64,000 nucleotides of DNA from NCBI RefSeq assembly GCF_024437655.1, contig NZ_JANBVF010000001.1:62001-126000 (forward strand). The letters are read 5' to 3'. Source of the stretch: Chitinolyticbacter albus. Lineage in GTDB: Bacteria > Pseudomonadota > Gammaproteobacteria > Burkholderiales > Chitinibacteraceae. The notes under the pieces are model-generated. The model had not been told where the DNA came from, searched no databases, and saw only the letters and a list, made by a program, of their open reading frames with translations. Positions 9,359 through 17,279 of the stretch are shown in pieces (within the stretch, counting starts at the first letter, position 1; each line of letters starts with the position of its first letter). The translations under genes and the position numbers were made by a program.

Positions 9359-10189
9359 TCAGCGATCCACGGGGCGATCCGGATCGCTGCACCATTCGCT
9401 CCACGACCCTGGGTAGAGCCGCCCGCCTTCCAGATTGGCCACAGCCAGCGCCAGCAGGTTATGGCACGCCGTAACGCCGGAGCCACACTGGTGGACCACC
9501 ATGGCCGGATCGCGCCCTGCCAGCAACGCCAGCCACTCGTCTCGCAGCTGCGACGCCGGCTTGAAACGGCCGCCTTCCAGGTTGAGCTGGAAGAAGCGAT
9601 TGAGTGCACCCGGAATATGGCCGCCAACCGCATCCAGCGTCTCGCCGACGCCGGCATAGCGCTCGGCGCTACGCGCGTCGACCAGTGTGAACTGTGCCGT
9701 ATCAAGATTGGCGAGCACCGCGCTGGCATCGACATGCACGTCCGGATGCAACGCCGGCACATAGGTGCCTGCCCCGCGTTGCGCCGCTGTGTTCGTGAGC
9801 ACCCCACCGGCCGCTCGCCAGGCGGCGATCCCGCCGTCGAGCACCGCCACCTGCCCGCGGTGCCCCAGCCAGCGCAGCAGCCACCAGCAACGCGCGGCAA
9901 ACATGCCACCAGCATCGTCGTAGGCGACGATATGACTATCCGCTGTGATGCCCTGCTCGCCCAGCCACACCGCGAGCCCCTCCGGATCGGGCAGCGGATG
10001 GCGGCCGTTGCGCCCGGTCCTGGGCCCGGACAAAACATGGTCTAGATGCGCAAAAACAGCACCGGGCAAATGCCCTTCGGCGTAGGCCCGCGCACCCGCG
10101 TCCGGGTCAGCCAGGCTGTGGCGGCAATCGATGAAGACGATACGTTCAGCCGCAGCAAGGGCTTCGGTTACGGTGATCAGCGGTGACAT
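9359..10189 (-). CDS. sseA: Rhodanese-type sulfurtransferase (SseA-like)
   Basis: Two-domain sulfurtransferase of about 276 residues. The N-terminal inactive rhodanese repeat contains FIDCRHSLADPDAG and the repeat hallmark GHLPGAVF. The C-terminal domain has the catalytic loop HQCGSGVTAC, with the active cysteine in CGSGVT, the 3-mercaptopyruvate sulfurtransferase-like loop, and ends LYPGSWSEWCSDPDRPV. The start at 10189 is chosen because AAGGAAG lies 7 bp upstream. A longer reading would add 11 residues. It probably transfers sulfane sulfur from 3-mercaptopyruvate or thiosulfate; which donor cannot be told from the sequence alone. Confidence 0.87.
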   Translation of the reverse strand: MSPLITVTEALAAAERIVFIDCRHSLADPDAGARAYAEGHLPGAVFAHLDHVLSGPRTGRNGRHPLPDPEGLAVWLGEQGITADSHIVAYDDAGGMFAARCWWLLRWLGHRGQVAVLDGGIAAWRAAGGVLTNTAAQRGAGTYVPALHPDVHVDASAVLANLDTAQFTLVDARSAERYAGVGETLDAVGGHIPGALNRFFQLNLEGGRFKPASQLRDEWLALLAGRDPAMVVHQCGSGVTACHNLLALAVANLEGGRLYPGSWSEWCSDPDRPVDR

Positions 10190-10211
10190 CGTTAGTCTTC
10201 CTTCCTTCAAA

Positions 10212-10601
10212 TCAGCACGCATAGAAGAAAATCACGGCCAGCACAGCCAGATCGACCACGCCGTGCAGCACCAGCGTTGAAGCCAGGCGAAAGCGGATGC
10301 CGCCATCGGCGAGCTCCGTACGCAGCAAGGGGCTGCGCAAGGCCGTATCGGCAGCGGCAAGGCGCATCTCGTCGCGCACGGCGCTCGCCAGCCGCGTCGC
10401 ATGCCAGATCACACCGAGGTTCGCTGCAAAGAATGCGGCAGCGGCAAGGGCGAGTGCAATGCATCTGCCCATGCCCCATTCGGGCTGCTTAACCAGCAGC
10501 CAGCCTGCCATCGCCAGTACCACCACCGACCAGAAATTCCAGTAGGCGTTGATCCGCGATTCCAGTTTCTCGTGCAGATCGAAGAGTTCTCGCAGCTCCA
10601 T
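10212..10601 (-). CDS. Small membrane protein of unknown function
   Basis: 129-residue protein with about four hydrophobic segments (residues 19-38 FWSVVVLAMAGWLLV, 46-66 IALALAAAAFFAANLGVI, 105-127 STLVLHGVVDLAVLAVIFFY, with an amphipathic stretch between). The N-terminus is charged (MELRELFDLHEKLESRIN). GAGGGG precedes the ATG at 10599-10601. It sits 22 bp upstream of the rhodanese gene on the same strand, so co-expression is likely. I do not recognise the family. Confidence 0.65.
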   Translation of the reverse strand: MELRELFDLHEKLESRINAYWNFWSVVVLAMAGWLLVKQPEWGMGRCIALALAAAAFFAANLGVIWHATRLASAVRDEMRLAAADTALRSPLLRTELADGGIRFRLASTLVLHGVVDLAVLAVIFFYAC

Positions 10602-10641
10602 GGCGCCCCCTCGGGGTATCGACTTCGGGCCGGTTCCAAGT

Positions 10642-10665
10642 AAAACGCCCTCCAGCGGAGGGCGT
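10642..10665 (-). terminator. Intrinsic terminator after the acetyl-CoA acetyltransferase gene
   Basis: Read leftwards: stem ACGCCCTCC (10657-10665 on the minus strand), loop of 3, GGAGGGCGT, then a short T run (AAAA at 10642-10645 on the plus strand). Confidence 0.8.
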
Positions 10666-10683
10666 CCCGATCATCATGCGGGA

Positions 10684-11862
10684 TCAGCGCTCAACGGCGA
10701 GCGCGACGCCCATGCCACCGCCAATGCACAGCGTGGCGAGACCGCGCTTGGCATCGCGACGCTGCATCTCGTGCAGCAACGTAACCAGCACCCGAGCACC
10801 CGATGCGCCGATCGGGTGGCCCAGCGCAATCGCGCCGCCATTCACATTGACCCGGTTCCAGTCCCAGTTCAGTTCGCGCGCCACGCCCAGTGCCTGGGCG
10901 GCGAAGGCTTCGTTGGCCTCGATCAGGTCGAGCTGGTCCAGCGACCAGCCGGCCCGCGCCAGCGCGCGTTGGGTGGCCGGCACCGGCCCCATGCCCATGA
11001 TGGTCGGATCGACCCCGGCCGAGGCGGCGCCGCGGATGGTCGCCAGTGGCGTGAGGCCTAGCGCGCGCGCCTTGTCGGCGCTCATCAGGAGCACGGCGGC
11101 GGCGCCATCGTTGATACCCGAAGCGTTGCCCGCGGTGACCGAGCCTTCCTTGTCGAAGGCCGGGCGCAACTTGGCAAGGCCGTCCATCGAGGCATTGGTC
11201 TTGATGAACTCGTCGGCGGCGAACACCAGCGGATCACCCTTCTTCTGCGGAATGCTCACCGGCACGATTTCATTGGCGAAACGGCCGGCGGCCTGGGCGG
11301 CGGCGGCCTTCTGCTGCGAGGCCAGCGCCAGCTCGTCCTGCTCGGTCCGGCTGATGTTGTACTTCTTGGCGATATTCTCGGCCGTGACGCCCATGTGATA
11401 GTTGTTGTACGCATCGGTCAGGCCGTCGTAGACCATGGAATCGATGAGCTGTGCATTGCCCATGCGGAAACCATCGCGGCTGCCGTTCAAGAGGTGCGGC
11501 GTGGCGCTCATGTTTTCCTGGCCGCCGGCAATCACGATCTCGTTGTCACCCGACAGGATCGATTGCACGCCAAGCGCAACGGCCTTGAGGCCGGAGCCGC
11601 ACACCTGGTTGATGGTAAGGCCGGGAATGGCATCGGGCAGGCCCGCGCGGCGCAGCGCCTGGCGGGCCGGATTCTGGCCAAGACCGGCGCTCAGCACGTT
11701 GCCGAGTATCACTTCACTGACCGCATCACCGGCCACGCCGGTCTTCTCGAGGAGAGCCTTGATCACGATGGCGCCGAGCTCCGGGGCCGAAACCTTGGCG
11801 AGCGCGCCACCGAAGTTGCCGATTGCCGTGCGCTGCGCGGCGACGATTACCACATCAGTCAT
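10684..11862 (-). CDS. phaA: Acetyl-CoA C-acetyltransferase (thiolase)
   Basis: Biosynthetic thiolase, 392 residues, which condenses two acetyl-CoA to acetoacetyl-CoA. The acylated cysteine is in [10 protein letters not shown]. The C-terminal catalytic motifs [10 protein letters not shown] and CIGGGMGVA are intact, and [12 protein letters not shown] is typical. It lies 114 bp downstream of the PHA synthase on the same strand, so the two probably form a phaC-phaA unit feeding 3-hydroxybutyrate polymer synthesis. A phaB reductase is not in the window. The same sequence could equally be called atoB; the pha name rests on the neighbour. Confidence 0.92.
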   Translation of the reverse strand: MTDVVIVAAQRTAIGNFGGALAKVSAPELGAIVIKALLEKTGVAGDAVSEVILGNVLSAGLGQNPARQALRRAGLPDAIPGLTINQVCGSGLKAVALGVQSILSGDNEIVIAGGQENMSATPHLLNGSRDGFRMGNAQLIDSMVYDGLTDAYNNYHMGVTAENIAKKYNISRTEQDELALASQQKAAAAQAAGRFANEIVPVSIPQKKGDPLVFAADEFIKTNASMDGLAKLRPAFDKEGSVTAGNASGINDGAAAVLLMSADKARALGLTPLATIRGAASAGVDPTIMGMGPVPATQRALARAGWSLDQLDLIEANEAFAAQALGVARELNWDWNRVNVNGGAIALGHPIGASGARVLVTLLHEMQRRDAKRGLATLCIGGGMGVALAVER

Positions 11863-11976
11863 TGTCTTTCTCTCCGAAGTCGGGCGTTAAGCCCAGTAGG
11901 GTGCCCGCCGTCGCCGGCATGGCTTTATCTTAGGCCCGGGATGGCGCGAGTCGTTCCGCCACCGCCAGGCGGGGCA

Positions 11977-13692
11977 TCAAACCAGCTTTTCCTGCACGTA
12001 GCGCCCAGGCGCCGGCTCGACCACCGGGAAACCGGCCGCACCCAGCGTCTTCTTCGCCGCAACCTGCTTGCCCGATTGTGGCGCCAGCCAGGCGTGCCAG
12101 TCCTGCCACCAGCTGCCTGGACGCGATTCGGCAGCGGCGAACCATTCTTGCGCATCCGGCACCAGGGTCTCGTTTACCCAATAGTTGCGCTTGTTGCTGG
12201 TGACCGGATTGATGGTGCCGGCGATATGGCCGGAGGCACCAAGCACGAAGCGCAGCGGCCCCTGGAACAGGTGGGTGGTGCCGTAGGCCGATTGCCAGGG
12301 CACGATATGGTCCTCGCGCGCGGCAAACACGTAGGTGGGCACTTCGATGGTGGTGAGATCGATATCGACGCCGCATAGCGCAAAGCTGTTCGGTTTCACC
12401 AGGTTGTTCTTCAGATACATGTTCTCGAGGAAGAACGTGTGCATGGGCAGCGCCAGATTGGCCGAATCATTGTTCCAATACAGCAGATCGAACGGTGGCG
12501 GCGTCTTGCCCTTGAGGTAGTTGTTGACGACGTAGTTCCAGATCAGGTCGTTGGCGCGCAGCGCGGCGAAGGTGCGTGCCAACTCCTTGCCGGAAATCAC
12601 GCCGCCGGTGGCCAGCTGCGGCTCGCGCGAGCGGATCACGTTCCAGTCGATGAAGTGCTTGATGTCACCCGGCTCGGTGTGATCGAGCATCACCGTCATC
12701 AGCGTGAGCGACTTGAACCAATCGAGCTCGCGGTCCTGCATCACTGGCAGTGCGGTGGCGACGAGCTCACCGCCAACGCAGAACGACAGCACGTTCATCT
12801 GCGGCTTTTTGCTGATGGCGCGTACCACCTCGCCCGCCTTGATCACGCCGTGCTCGACGTAATCGTCCCAGGTCAGCTTGCCCAGTTCCGGCGTGATCGA
12901 TTTCCACGAAACGAGAAAGGTGGTGTAACCCTGCTCGACGATCCAGCGCACCATGGAGTTCTCGGGCTGCAGATCCATGATGTAGTACTTGTTCACGCAC
13001 GGCGGCACGATCAGGAGCGGCACCTCGTACACCTTGGCGGTGGAGGGCGTGTACTGCAGCAGTTGAAAGAGTTCGTTCTCGAACACCACCGCACCCGGCG
13101 TCACCGCGAGGTTCTCGCCCACAGCGAAATGGCTCTCGTCGGTCTGGGTGATGCTGCCCTTTTGTACATCGGCCAGCAGCTTCTTCACGCCCTCGTGCAG
13201 GCTCTCGCCCTGGGTTTCCGACGCGAGCCTCATCACTTCGGGATTGGTCAGTGCAAAATTGGCCGGGCTGATCGCATCGAGATACTGGCGGGTGAAGAAG
13301 GCAGCGCGTTCGCGCGCCACCTCGTCCGGATGTACCGTCTCCAGCGAATCGAGCAACCAGCGTGCGGTCAGTAGATAACTTTGTTTGATGAAGGAGTACG
13401 GTGGCTCGTCCCATTCGGGCGCGTTGAAACGGCGATCGCCCTTCTCCGGCTCGATCAGCTGTTGCTGCGGCTTCACGCCGACCAAGCCCAGCCACAGGTC
13501 GAGTTGCTGCTGGTAAAAGCTCGCCTGCTTCTCCAGCCATTGCGGCTGGGTCTCCAGCCAGCCAGACAAGCCGCTTGCCGGTTCGCTGGCCACGCCAGAC
13601 GTTGCGCCATGCGCGGCCCACTGCTGCCACCATAAGCGATTGGCGTCGTTCAACTGTTGCATCAATGTATCGAGGGATGGGGGGTTGATCAC
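11977..13692 (-). CDS. phaC: Class I poly(3-hydroxyalkanoate) synthase
   Basis: Polymerises (R)-3-hydroxyacyl-CoA into storage PHA granules. The product is 571 residues, close to the class I norm. The lipase-like box reads LSFCVGGEL with the nucleophile Cys305. The catalytic Asp lies in AAREDHIVPWQSA and the His in LGASGHIAGTINP. The start is a GTG at 13690-13692 with CGGAG a few bases upstream. It is transcribed divergently from pbpG, with phaA directly downstream. The box begins with Ser rather than the commoner Gly, which the family tolerates. Confidence 0.95.
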   Translation of the reverse strand: MINPPSLDTLMQQLNDANRLWWQQWAAHGATSGVASEPASGLSGWLETQPQWLEKQASFYQQQLDLWLGLVGVKPQQQLIEPEKGDRRFNAPEWDEPPYSFIKQSYLLTARWLLDSLETVHPDEVARERAAFFTRQYLDAISPANFALTNPEVMRLASETQGESLHEGVKKLLADVQKGSITQTDESHFAVGENLAVTPGAVVFENELFQLLQYTPSTAKVYEVPLLIVPPCVNKYYIMDLQPENSMVRWIVEQGYTTFLVSWKSITPELGKLTWDDYVEHGVIKAGEVVRAISKKPQMNVLSFCVGGELVATALPVMQDRELDWFKSLTLMTVMLDHTEPGDIKHFIDWNVIRSREPQLATGGVISGKELARTFAALRANDLIWNYVVNNYLKGKTPPPFDLLYWNNDSANLALPMHTFFLENMYLKNNLVKPNSFALCGVDIDLTTIEVPTYVFAAREDHIVPWQSAYGTTHLFQGPLRFVLGASGHIAGTINPVTSNKRNYWVNETLVPDAQEWFAAAESRPGSWWQDWHAWLAPQSGKQVAAKKTLGAAGFPVVEPAPGRYVQEKLV

Positions 13693-13965
13693 GACTCACT
13701 CCGGTAGACAAGCAGGGCAAACACTTTGGTAGTGCATACATAAAACCAACAAACGACAATTGGGAAAAGCACTTAAATTGTGCGACGCAGCATACAAAAA
13801 TCCCAGTTTTGGCGCAAGCGCAGCGAAATAATCGTAGAAACCGCATGCACAATCACACGGTTCTTATTGATTAGACATGACTTTTTAAATAATCTTGTTA
13901 TAAAATCAGCAGTAACTGATACACCAAACCGCGCTACAGCATTCGACGAGGCGGGAGAAACAACA
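13693..13965. promoter_or_regulatory. Divergent phaC/pbpG promoter region
   Basis: 273 bp without a gene. It is distinctly AT-rich from about 13735 to 13920. A TATAAAAT at about 13898-13906 could be the -10 of pbpG. No operator palindrome stands out. Confidence 0.45.
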
Positions 13966-14955
13966 ATGCGAAACTGGATCAATGCCTTAAGCCTGGCGCT
14001 CCTTGCCGTCTGTTTCAGCGCGCCAGCGCTGTCTGCGGGCAAATCGCAGGACAGCAAACAGGCCAGCGCCAAGCACGGCAAGAAGGCGGCACAACGCAAG
14101 AGCAATCTGTCGCGCGTTGCCACGACCAACGCCCGCAGGCAGGTCAACGTGGCCCGCGCCATGGCAGCGCCGACCATCGCCGAACACCCGGGCGTGCAGT
14201 CAGCTGGCGTGCTGGTGCTCAATGAGAAGAGCGGCGAGGTGGTTTACGAGAAGAACGCCGATTCGATCGCGCCGATCGCCTCGATCACCAAGCTGATGAC
14301 CGCCATGGTAGTGCTCGATGCGCATCTGCCGATGAACGAGCTCTTGACCATTGGACCGGAAGACGTCGATACGCTGAAGAACACCAGCTCGCGCCTGGGT
14401 GTCGGCACCCAGCTCACGCGCGCAGAGATGCTGCTGCTGGCGCTGATGTCGTCGGAAAACCGAGCGGCCTCGGCGCTATCGCGTCATTACCCGGGCGGGC
14501 AGCTCGCCTTCCTGCGGCAGATGAACGAGAAATCCCGCGAGCTGGGCCTGGTGCGCACCCGCTTTCTCGACCCCACCGGCCTCGCCCCCAACAATGTGTC
14601 GACCGCGCGCGAGCTCGCCAAGCTGGTCAGCGCTGCGCACCGCTATCCGGAAATCCACCATTTCAGTACCGCCAGCGAATACGCCTTCGTCTCCAACGTA
14701 TCGGGCCGTGAGCTGCAATTTCGCAACACCAACCCGCTGGTGCGCGAACATGACTGGACCATAGGTCTGTCCAAGACCGGTTACACCAGCGAGGCCGGGC
14801 GCTGTCTGGTGATGCAGGCAACCATCAACGGCTCGCCGGTGGTGATGGTGCTGCTCGATTCGGAAGGCAAGTTCACCCGTATCGGCGATGCGACCCGCGT
14901 GCGCAAGTGGCTGGAAACCAGTCCCTATGCCCAGTTGCACGCCAGCACCTACTAG
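13966..14955 (+). CDS. pbpG: D-alanyl-D-alanine endopeptidase (penicillin-binding protein 7 type)
   Basis: Periplasmic low-molecular-weight penicillin-binding protein of peptidase family S11 that cuts peptidoglycan cross-links. From the ATG at 13966 it has 329 residues. A signal peptide (NALSLALLAVCFSAPALSA) is followed by a basic linker, then SITK at residues 106-109 with catalytic Ser106, SSEN as the SxN motif and SKTGYTSEAG with KTG. The start is chosen over an upstream in-frame ATG at 13780 because GGGAG lies 10 bp before 13966 and the signal peptide begins there. A hairpin terminator follows. Confidence 0.92.
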   Translation: MRNWINALSLALLAVCFSAPALSAGKSQDSKQASAKHGKKAAQRKSNLSRVATTNARRQVNVARAMAAPTIAEHPGVQSAGVLVLNEKSGEVVYEKNADSIAPIASITKLMTAMVVLDAHLPMNELLTIGPEDVDTLKNTSSRLGVGTQLTRAEMLLLALMSSENRAASALSRHYPGGQLAFLRQMNEKSRELGLVRTRFLDPTGLAPNNVSTARELAKLVSAAHRYPEIHHFSTASEYAFVSNVSGRELQFRNTNPLVREHDWTIGLSKTGYTSEAGRCLVMQATINGSPVVMVLLDSEGKFTRIGDATRVRKWLETSPYAQLHASTY

Positions 14956-14975
14956 GCCGCACATCTAGCACCCAT

Positions 14976-15007
14976 ACAACGGCGCCGCATGGCGCCGTTG
15001 TCGTTTT
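14976..15007 (+). terminator. Intrinsic terminator after pbpG
   Basis: 11-bp perfect stem ACAACGGCGCC (14976-14986), loop GCAT, GGCGCCGTTGT (14991-15001), followed by CGTTTT. Confidence 0.8.
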
Positions 15008-15399
15008 CAGCGCGGCGCCGTCGGCAAACGCGCCATCCAGATGAACAGTGGCAGCCACAAGGCAAACACCAGCAGCACCGGCCAGCCATGGTCGCGCAGC
15101 ATCCACGCCGACCAGGCGAAACTGGCGCTCATCAGCAGCAACGCCCAGCGCTTGGCGCGCGCGGGCAATGCGCGCTGTTGCCGCCACAGGCGGATCGCCG
15201 GGCCCAATCGCGGATGATCGAGCAGCCACGCTTCCAGCCGCGGCGAGGAGCGCGCAAAGCAGGCGGCAGCCAGCAACACGAAGGGCGTGGTCGGCAACAA
15301 GGGCAGCACGACCCCCGCCGCCCCCAGCATCAGCGCCGCGATCCCCGCGCATAGCCACAGGCTGCGCACTATCCCGCGCTGGCGTAGCCGCTCAGACAA
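15007..15399 (-). CDS. ybaN: YbaN family (DUF454) membrane protein
   Basis: Inner-membrane protein of 130 residues with the YbaN family signature GVVLPLLPTTPFVLLAAACF, then RSSPRLEAWLLDHPRLG and a third/fourth hydrophobic stretch at about 85-120. Function is unknown in general. Its start overlaps the 3' end of trxC by 8 bp, so translation is probably coupled. Confidence 0.85.
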   Translation of the reverse strand: MSERLRQRGIVRSLWLCAGIAALMLGAAGVVLPLLPTTPFVLLAAACFARSSPRLEAWLLDHPRLGPAIRLWRQQRALPARAKRWALLLMSASFAWSAWMLRDHGWPVLLVFALWLPLFIWMARLPTAPR

Positions 15400-15811
15400 A
15401 TTGCATCAACCAGGCCTTGAACTGGCCCGAAGGCAGCGCGCCGGCCATCCGTTCCAGCTCATTGCCGCCATCGAATACCGCAATGGTCGGAATGCTGCGG
15501 ATCTTGTACTGCGCCGCCAGCGCCTGCTCAGCCTCGGTATCGATCTTGACGAACAGTGCCTTGCCGGCAAATGCCTCGGCGGCCGACGCAAATGCCGGTG
15601 CAAAAGTCTGGCAAGGCCCGCACCAAGTCGCCCAGAAATCGACGACCACCGGCACCTTGCTGTGACGCAGCAGCTCGGCGAAGTTGTCCGCGGTTCCTGC
15701 TATCGGGCCATTCAGCAAGGGCTGATGGCAGGCGCCGCAACTGGGCGCTTCGGCCAGCCGGACGGGCTCGATACGGTTGCCGGTGTGGCAATGGGGGCAG
15801 GAAACGATCAT
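15392..15811 (-). CDS. trxC: Thioredoxin 2 (TrxC)
   Basis: Zinc-containing cytosolic thioredoxin of 139 residues. The N-terminal zinc finger has two CxxC pairs (SCPHCHT and SCGACHQ). The thioredoxin domain has the active site DFWATWCGPCQTF and the cis-Pro loop IRSIPTIAVF. The gene lies 2 bp after the stop of a persulfide-dioxygenase remnant and overlaps ybaN, so it was the second gene of a blh-trxC-ybaN operon. Its job in thiol/persulfide reduction fits that context (inference). Confidence 0.93.
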   Translation of the reverse strand: MIVSCPHCHTGNRIEPVRLAEAPSCGACHQPLLNGPIAGTADNFAELLRHSKVPVVVDFWATWCGPCQTFAPAFASAAEAFAGKALFVKIDTEAEQALAAQYKIRSIPTIAVFDGGNELERMAGALPSGQFKAWLMQFV

Positions 15812-15813
15812 GA

Positions 15814-15990
15814 CTAGGCTTTTCCGAACTGGTTGAGCGGGATTTTCAGGTAGCGCACGCCGTTCTGCTCCGGCGCAGGCCGCTTTCCTGCCCGGATGTT
15901 GACCTGCAGCGACGGCAGAATCAACTGCGGCATGGCTAGCCCGGCATCGCGCGCAATGCGCGTTGCACTGAGATCGGCTCGCAGCGTCGC
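15814..15990 (-). pseudogene. 3' remnant of a persulfide dioxygenase / beta-lactamase-like hydrolase (blh type)
   Basis: The minus strand reads in frame ATRIARDAGLAMPQLILPSL, continuing QVNIRAG, NGVRYLKIPLNQF and a TAG stop at 15814-15816. From memory this matches the C-terminus of ETHE1/Blh-type metallo-beta-lactamase-fold persulfide dioxygenases, which are about 290-430 residues long. The metal-binding HxHxDH part is absent: in-frame sequence upstream runs to a TAA inside the operator at about 16075 without a usable ATG/GTG. So the 5' part of the gene has been lost. The stop is 2 bp from the trxC start. The neighbouring BigR-type repressor supports the assignment. Confidence 0.7.
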
Positions 15991-16056
15991 TGCGTTGTAT
16001 CGAAGAGCGCGGCGATTTGCGGCTGCGCTAAGGGGGGTCCAGCAGTGGACCCCAAG

Positions 16057-16080
16057 ACATTATATTTTTTCATATAATGT
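16057..16080. promoter_or_regulatory. Palindromic operator with divergent -10 elements (BigR-type)
   Basis: Perfect 8-bp arms ACATTATA (16057-16064) and TATAATGT (16073-16080) around an 8-bp spacer. Each arm holds a TATAAT, one per strand (16073-16078 plus, 16059-16064 minus). On the minus strand TTGAAA lies 15 bp upstream of its TATAAT. This fits an autoregulated operator between the repressor gene and the former blh-trxC-ybaN operon. Confidence 0.7.
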
Positions 16081-16103
16081 TTCAAAACAACCCTGGTACT
16101 GCC

Positions 16104-16427
16104 ATGCTTGCCCCCAAAGCCAACCAGCCATTGCGCATCGCCGCCGGTCGCGTTGCCGCGCTGATGAAAACGCTGGCCAACGAAGATCGTCTGTTGCTGC
16201 TATGCCAGTTGGTCGATAGCGAACTGTGCGTGTCGGATTTCACCGCGCGCACCGGTCTTGTCCAACCCACGCTGTCGCAGCAGCTCGGGGTGTTGCGCAA
16301 CGACGGTCTGGTCACCACCCGCCGTGACGGCAAGCGCATCTACTACCGACTGGAAAGCCCAGAAGTCATCCGCATATTGCAGTTGCTGTCCGAACTGTAT
16401 TGCCCCACCCCAGGAGCACCATCGTGA
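16104..16427 (+). CDS. bigR: ArsR-family sulfide/persulfide-responsive repressor (BigR-like)
   Basis: Winged-helix repressor of 107 residues. The core is [20 protein letters not shown], the recognition helix lies in [13 protein letters not shown], and the wing is [13 protein letters not shown]. Cys42 (ELCVSDF) and Cys100 (LYCP) occupy the positions of the Cys pair that forms a persulfide/disulfide switch in BigR and SqrR. Metal-binding Cys motifs of ArsR or CadC are absent. The start at 16104 is preferred because the in-frame ATG at 16077 lies inside the -10/operator. Two YeeE-type transporter genes and a SulP gene follow with overlapping ends. Confidence 0.85.
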   Translation: MLAPKANQPLRIAAGRVAALMKTLANEDRLLLLCQLVDSELCVSDFTARTGLVQPTLSQQLGVLRNDGLVTTRRDGKRIYYRLESPEVIRILQLLSELYCPTPGAPS

Positions 16428-16852
16428 CGCTGGACTGGCAGCACTTCACCCCTTGGGCCGCGCTCAGCGGCGGCTTGTTGATCGGCATCGCCGCGGGTGC
16501 CTTTGCACTGTTGGCCGGGCGGATCGCCGGCATCAGCGGCATCGTCGGGGGCCTGCTGCAACCCGGCACTGTACGCCAGGGCTGGCGTTGGGCCTTCGTC
16601 GCCGGCCTGCTTGCCGCGCCACTCGGCTGGCTAGTCGTTGCCGGACGCCCGACGATCACCGTCGCCGCTTCGCCGCTGCTACTGGTCTTGGCCGGTTTGC
16701 TGGTCGGGCTGGGCACCCGTTATGCCAACGGTTGCACCAGCGGCCACGGCGTCTGCGGACTATCCCGGCTGTCGCTGCGTTCGCTCGCGGCGGTACTGGT
16801 GTTCATGGCAACGGGGTTTGCCACCGTGTTCGCACTGCGGCACCTGCTGTGA
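16424..16852 (+). CDS. YeeE/YedE family transporter, first half (PmpA-like)
   Basis: Membrane protein of 142 residues with the YeeE/YedE sulfur-transport signature [20 protein letters not shown], containing the conserved Cys of the substrate path. About four to five hydrophobic segments are present. The start is a GTG at 16424 that overlaps the bigR stop (GTGA), with CAGGAGC 8 bp upstream. Together with the next gene it forms the split pair found beside BigR and persulfide dioxygenase genes. It probably moves a reduced sulfur species such as thiosulfate or persulfide (inference). Confidence 0.85.
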   Translation: MTLDWQHFTPWAALSGGLLIGIAAGAFALLAGRIAGISGIVGGLLQPGTVRQGWRWAFVAGLLAAPLGWLVVAGRPTITVAASPLLLVLAGLLVGLGTRYANGCTSGHGVCGLSRLSLRSLAAVLVFMATGFATVFALRHLL

Positions 16853-16859
16853 GGCTGCC

Positions 16860-17279
16860 ATGCTGAACCTCGTTTCCGTCGCTTGCGGCCTCGTATTCGG
16901 CTTGGGGCTGATCGCATCCGGCATGGCCAATCCAGCCAAGGTGCTGGGTTTTCTCGATCTGACCGGCCACTGGGATCCCAGCCTTGCGCTCGTCATGGGT
17001 GGTGCGATCGCCGGCGCATCCCCCTTTTTTGCGCTGGCGCGGCGGCGGCGCACCACGCTGATTACCCACGAGGCGATGGTGCTGCCGCGCGGGCAACTGA
17101 TCGATCGCCGGCTGCTACTCGGCAGCGCCGCCTTCGGCATAGGCTGGGGGCTGGCCGGCATCTGCCCCGGGCCCGGCCTCGTTGGCGTAGTGCTGGCGCC
17201 TGCCGGCTTCCTGCCCTTCGTCGCAGCGATGCTGGTCGGCTTCTGGCTGTTCGGCCGGCTGGAGCGCGCGCGTGGGTGA
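16860..17279 (+). CDS. YeeE/YedE family transporter, second half (DUF6691, PmpB-like)
   Basis: 139-residue membrane protein, partner of the preceding gene. It begins MLNLVSVACGLVFGLGLIAS and carries the signatures GMANPAKVLGFLDL and GWGLAGICPGPGLVG, with the second conserved Cys. The ATG at 16860 lies 7 bp after the upstream stop, with GAGG directly before it. Its 3' end overlaps the SulP gene by 8 bp. The two halves probably make one functional pore. Confidence 0.85.
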   Translation: MLNLVSVACGLVFGLGLIASGMANPAKVLGFLDLTGHWDPSLALVMGGAIAGASPFFALARRRRTTLITHEAMVLPRGQLIDRRLLLGSAAFGIGWGLAGICPGPGLVGVVLAPAGFLPFVAAMLVGFWLFGRLERARG

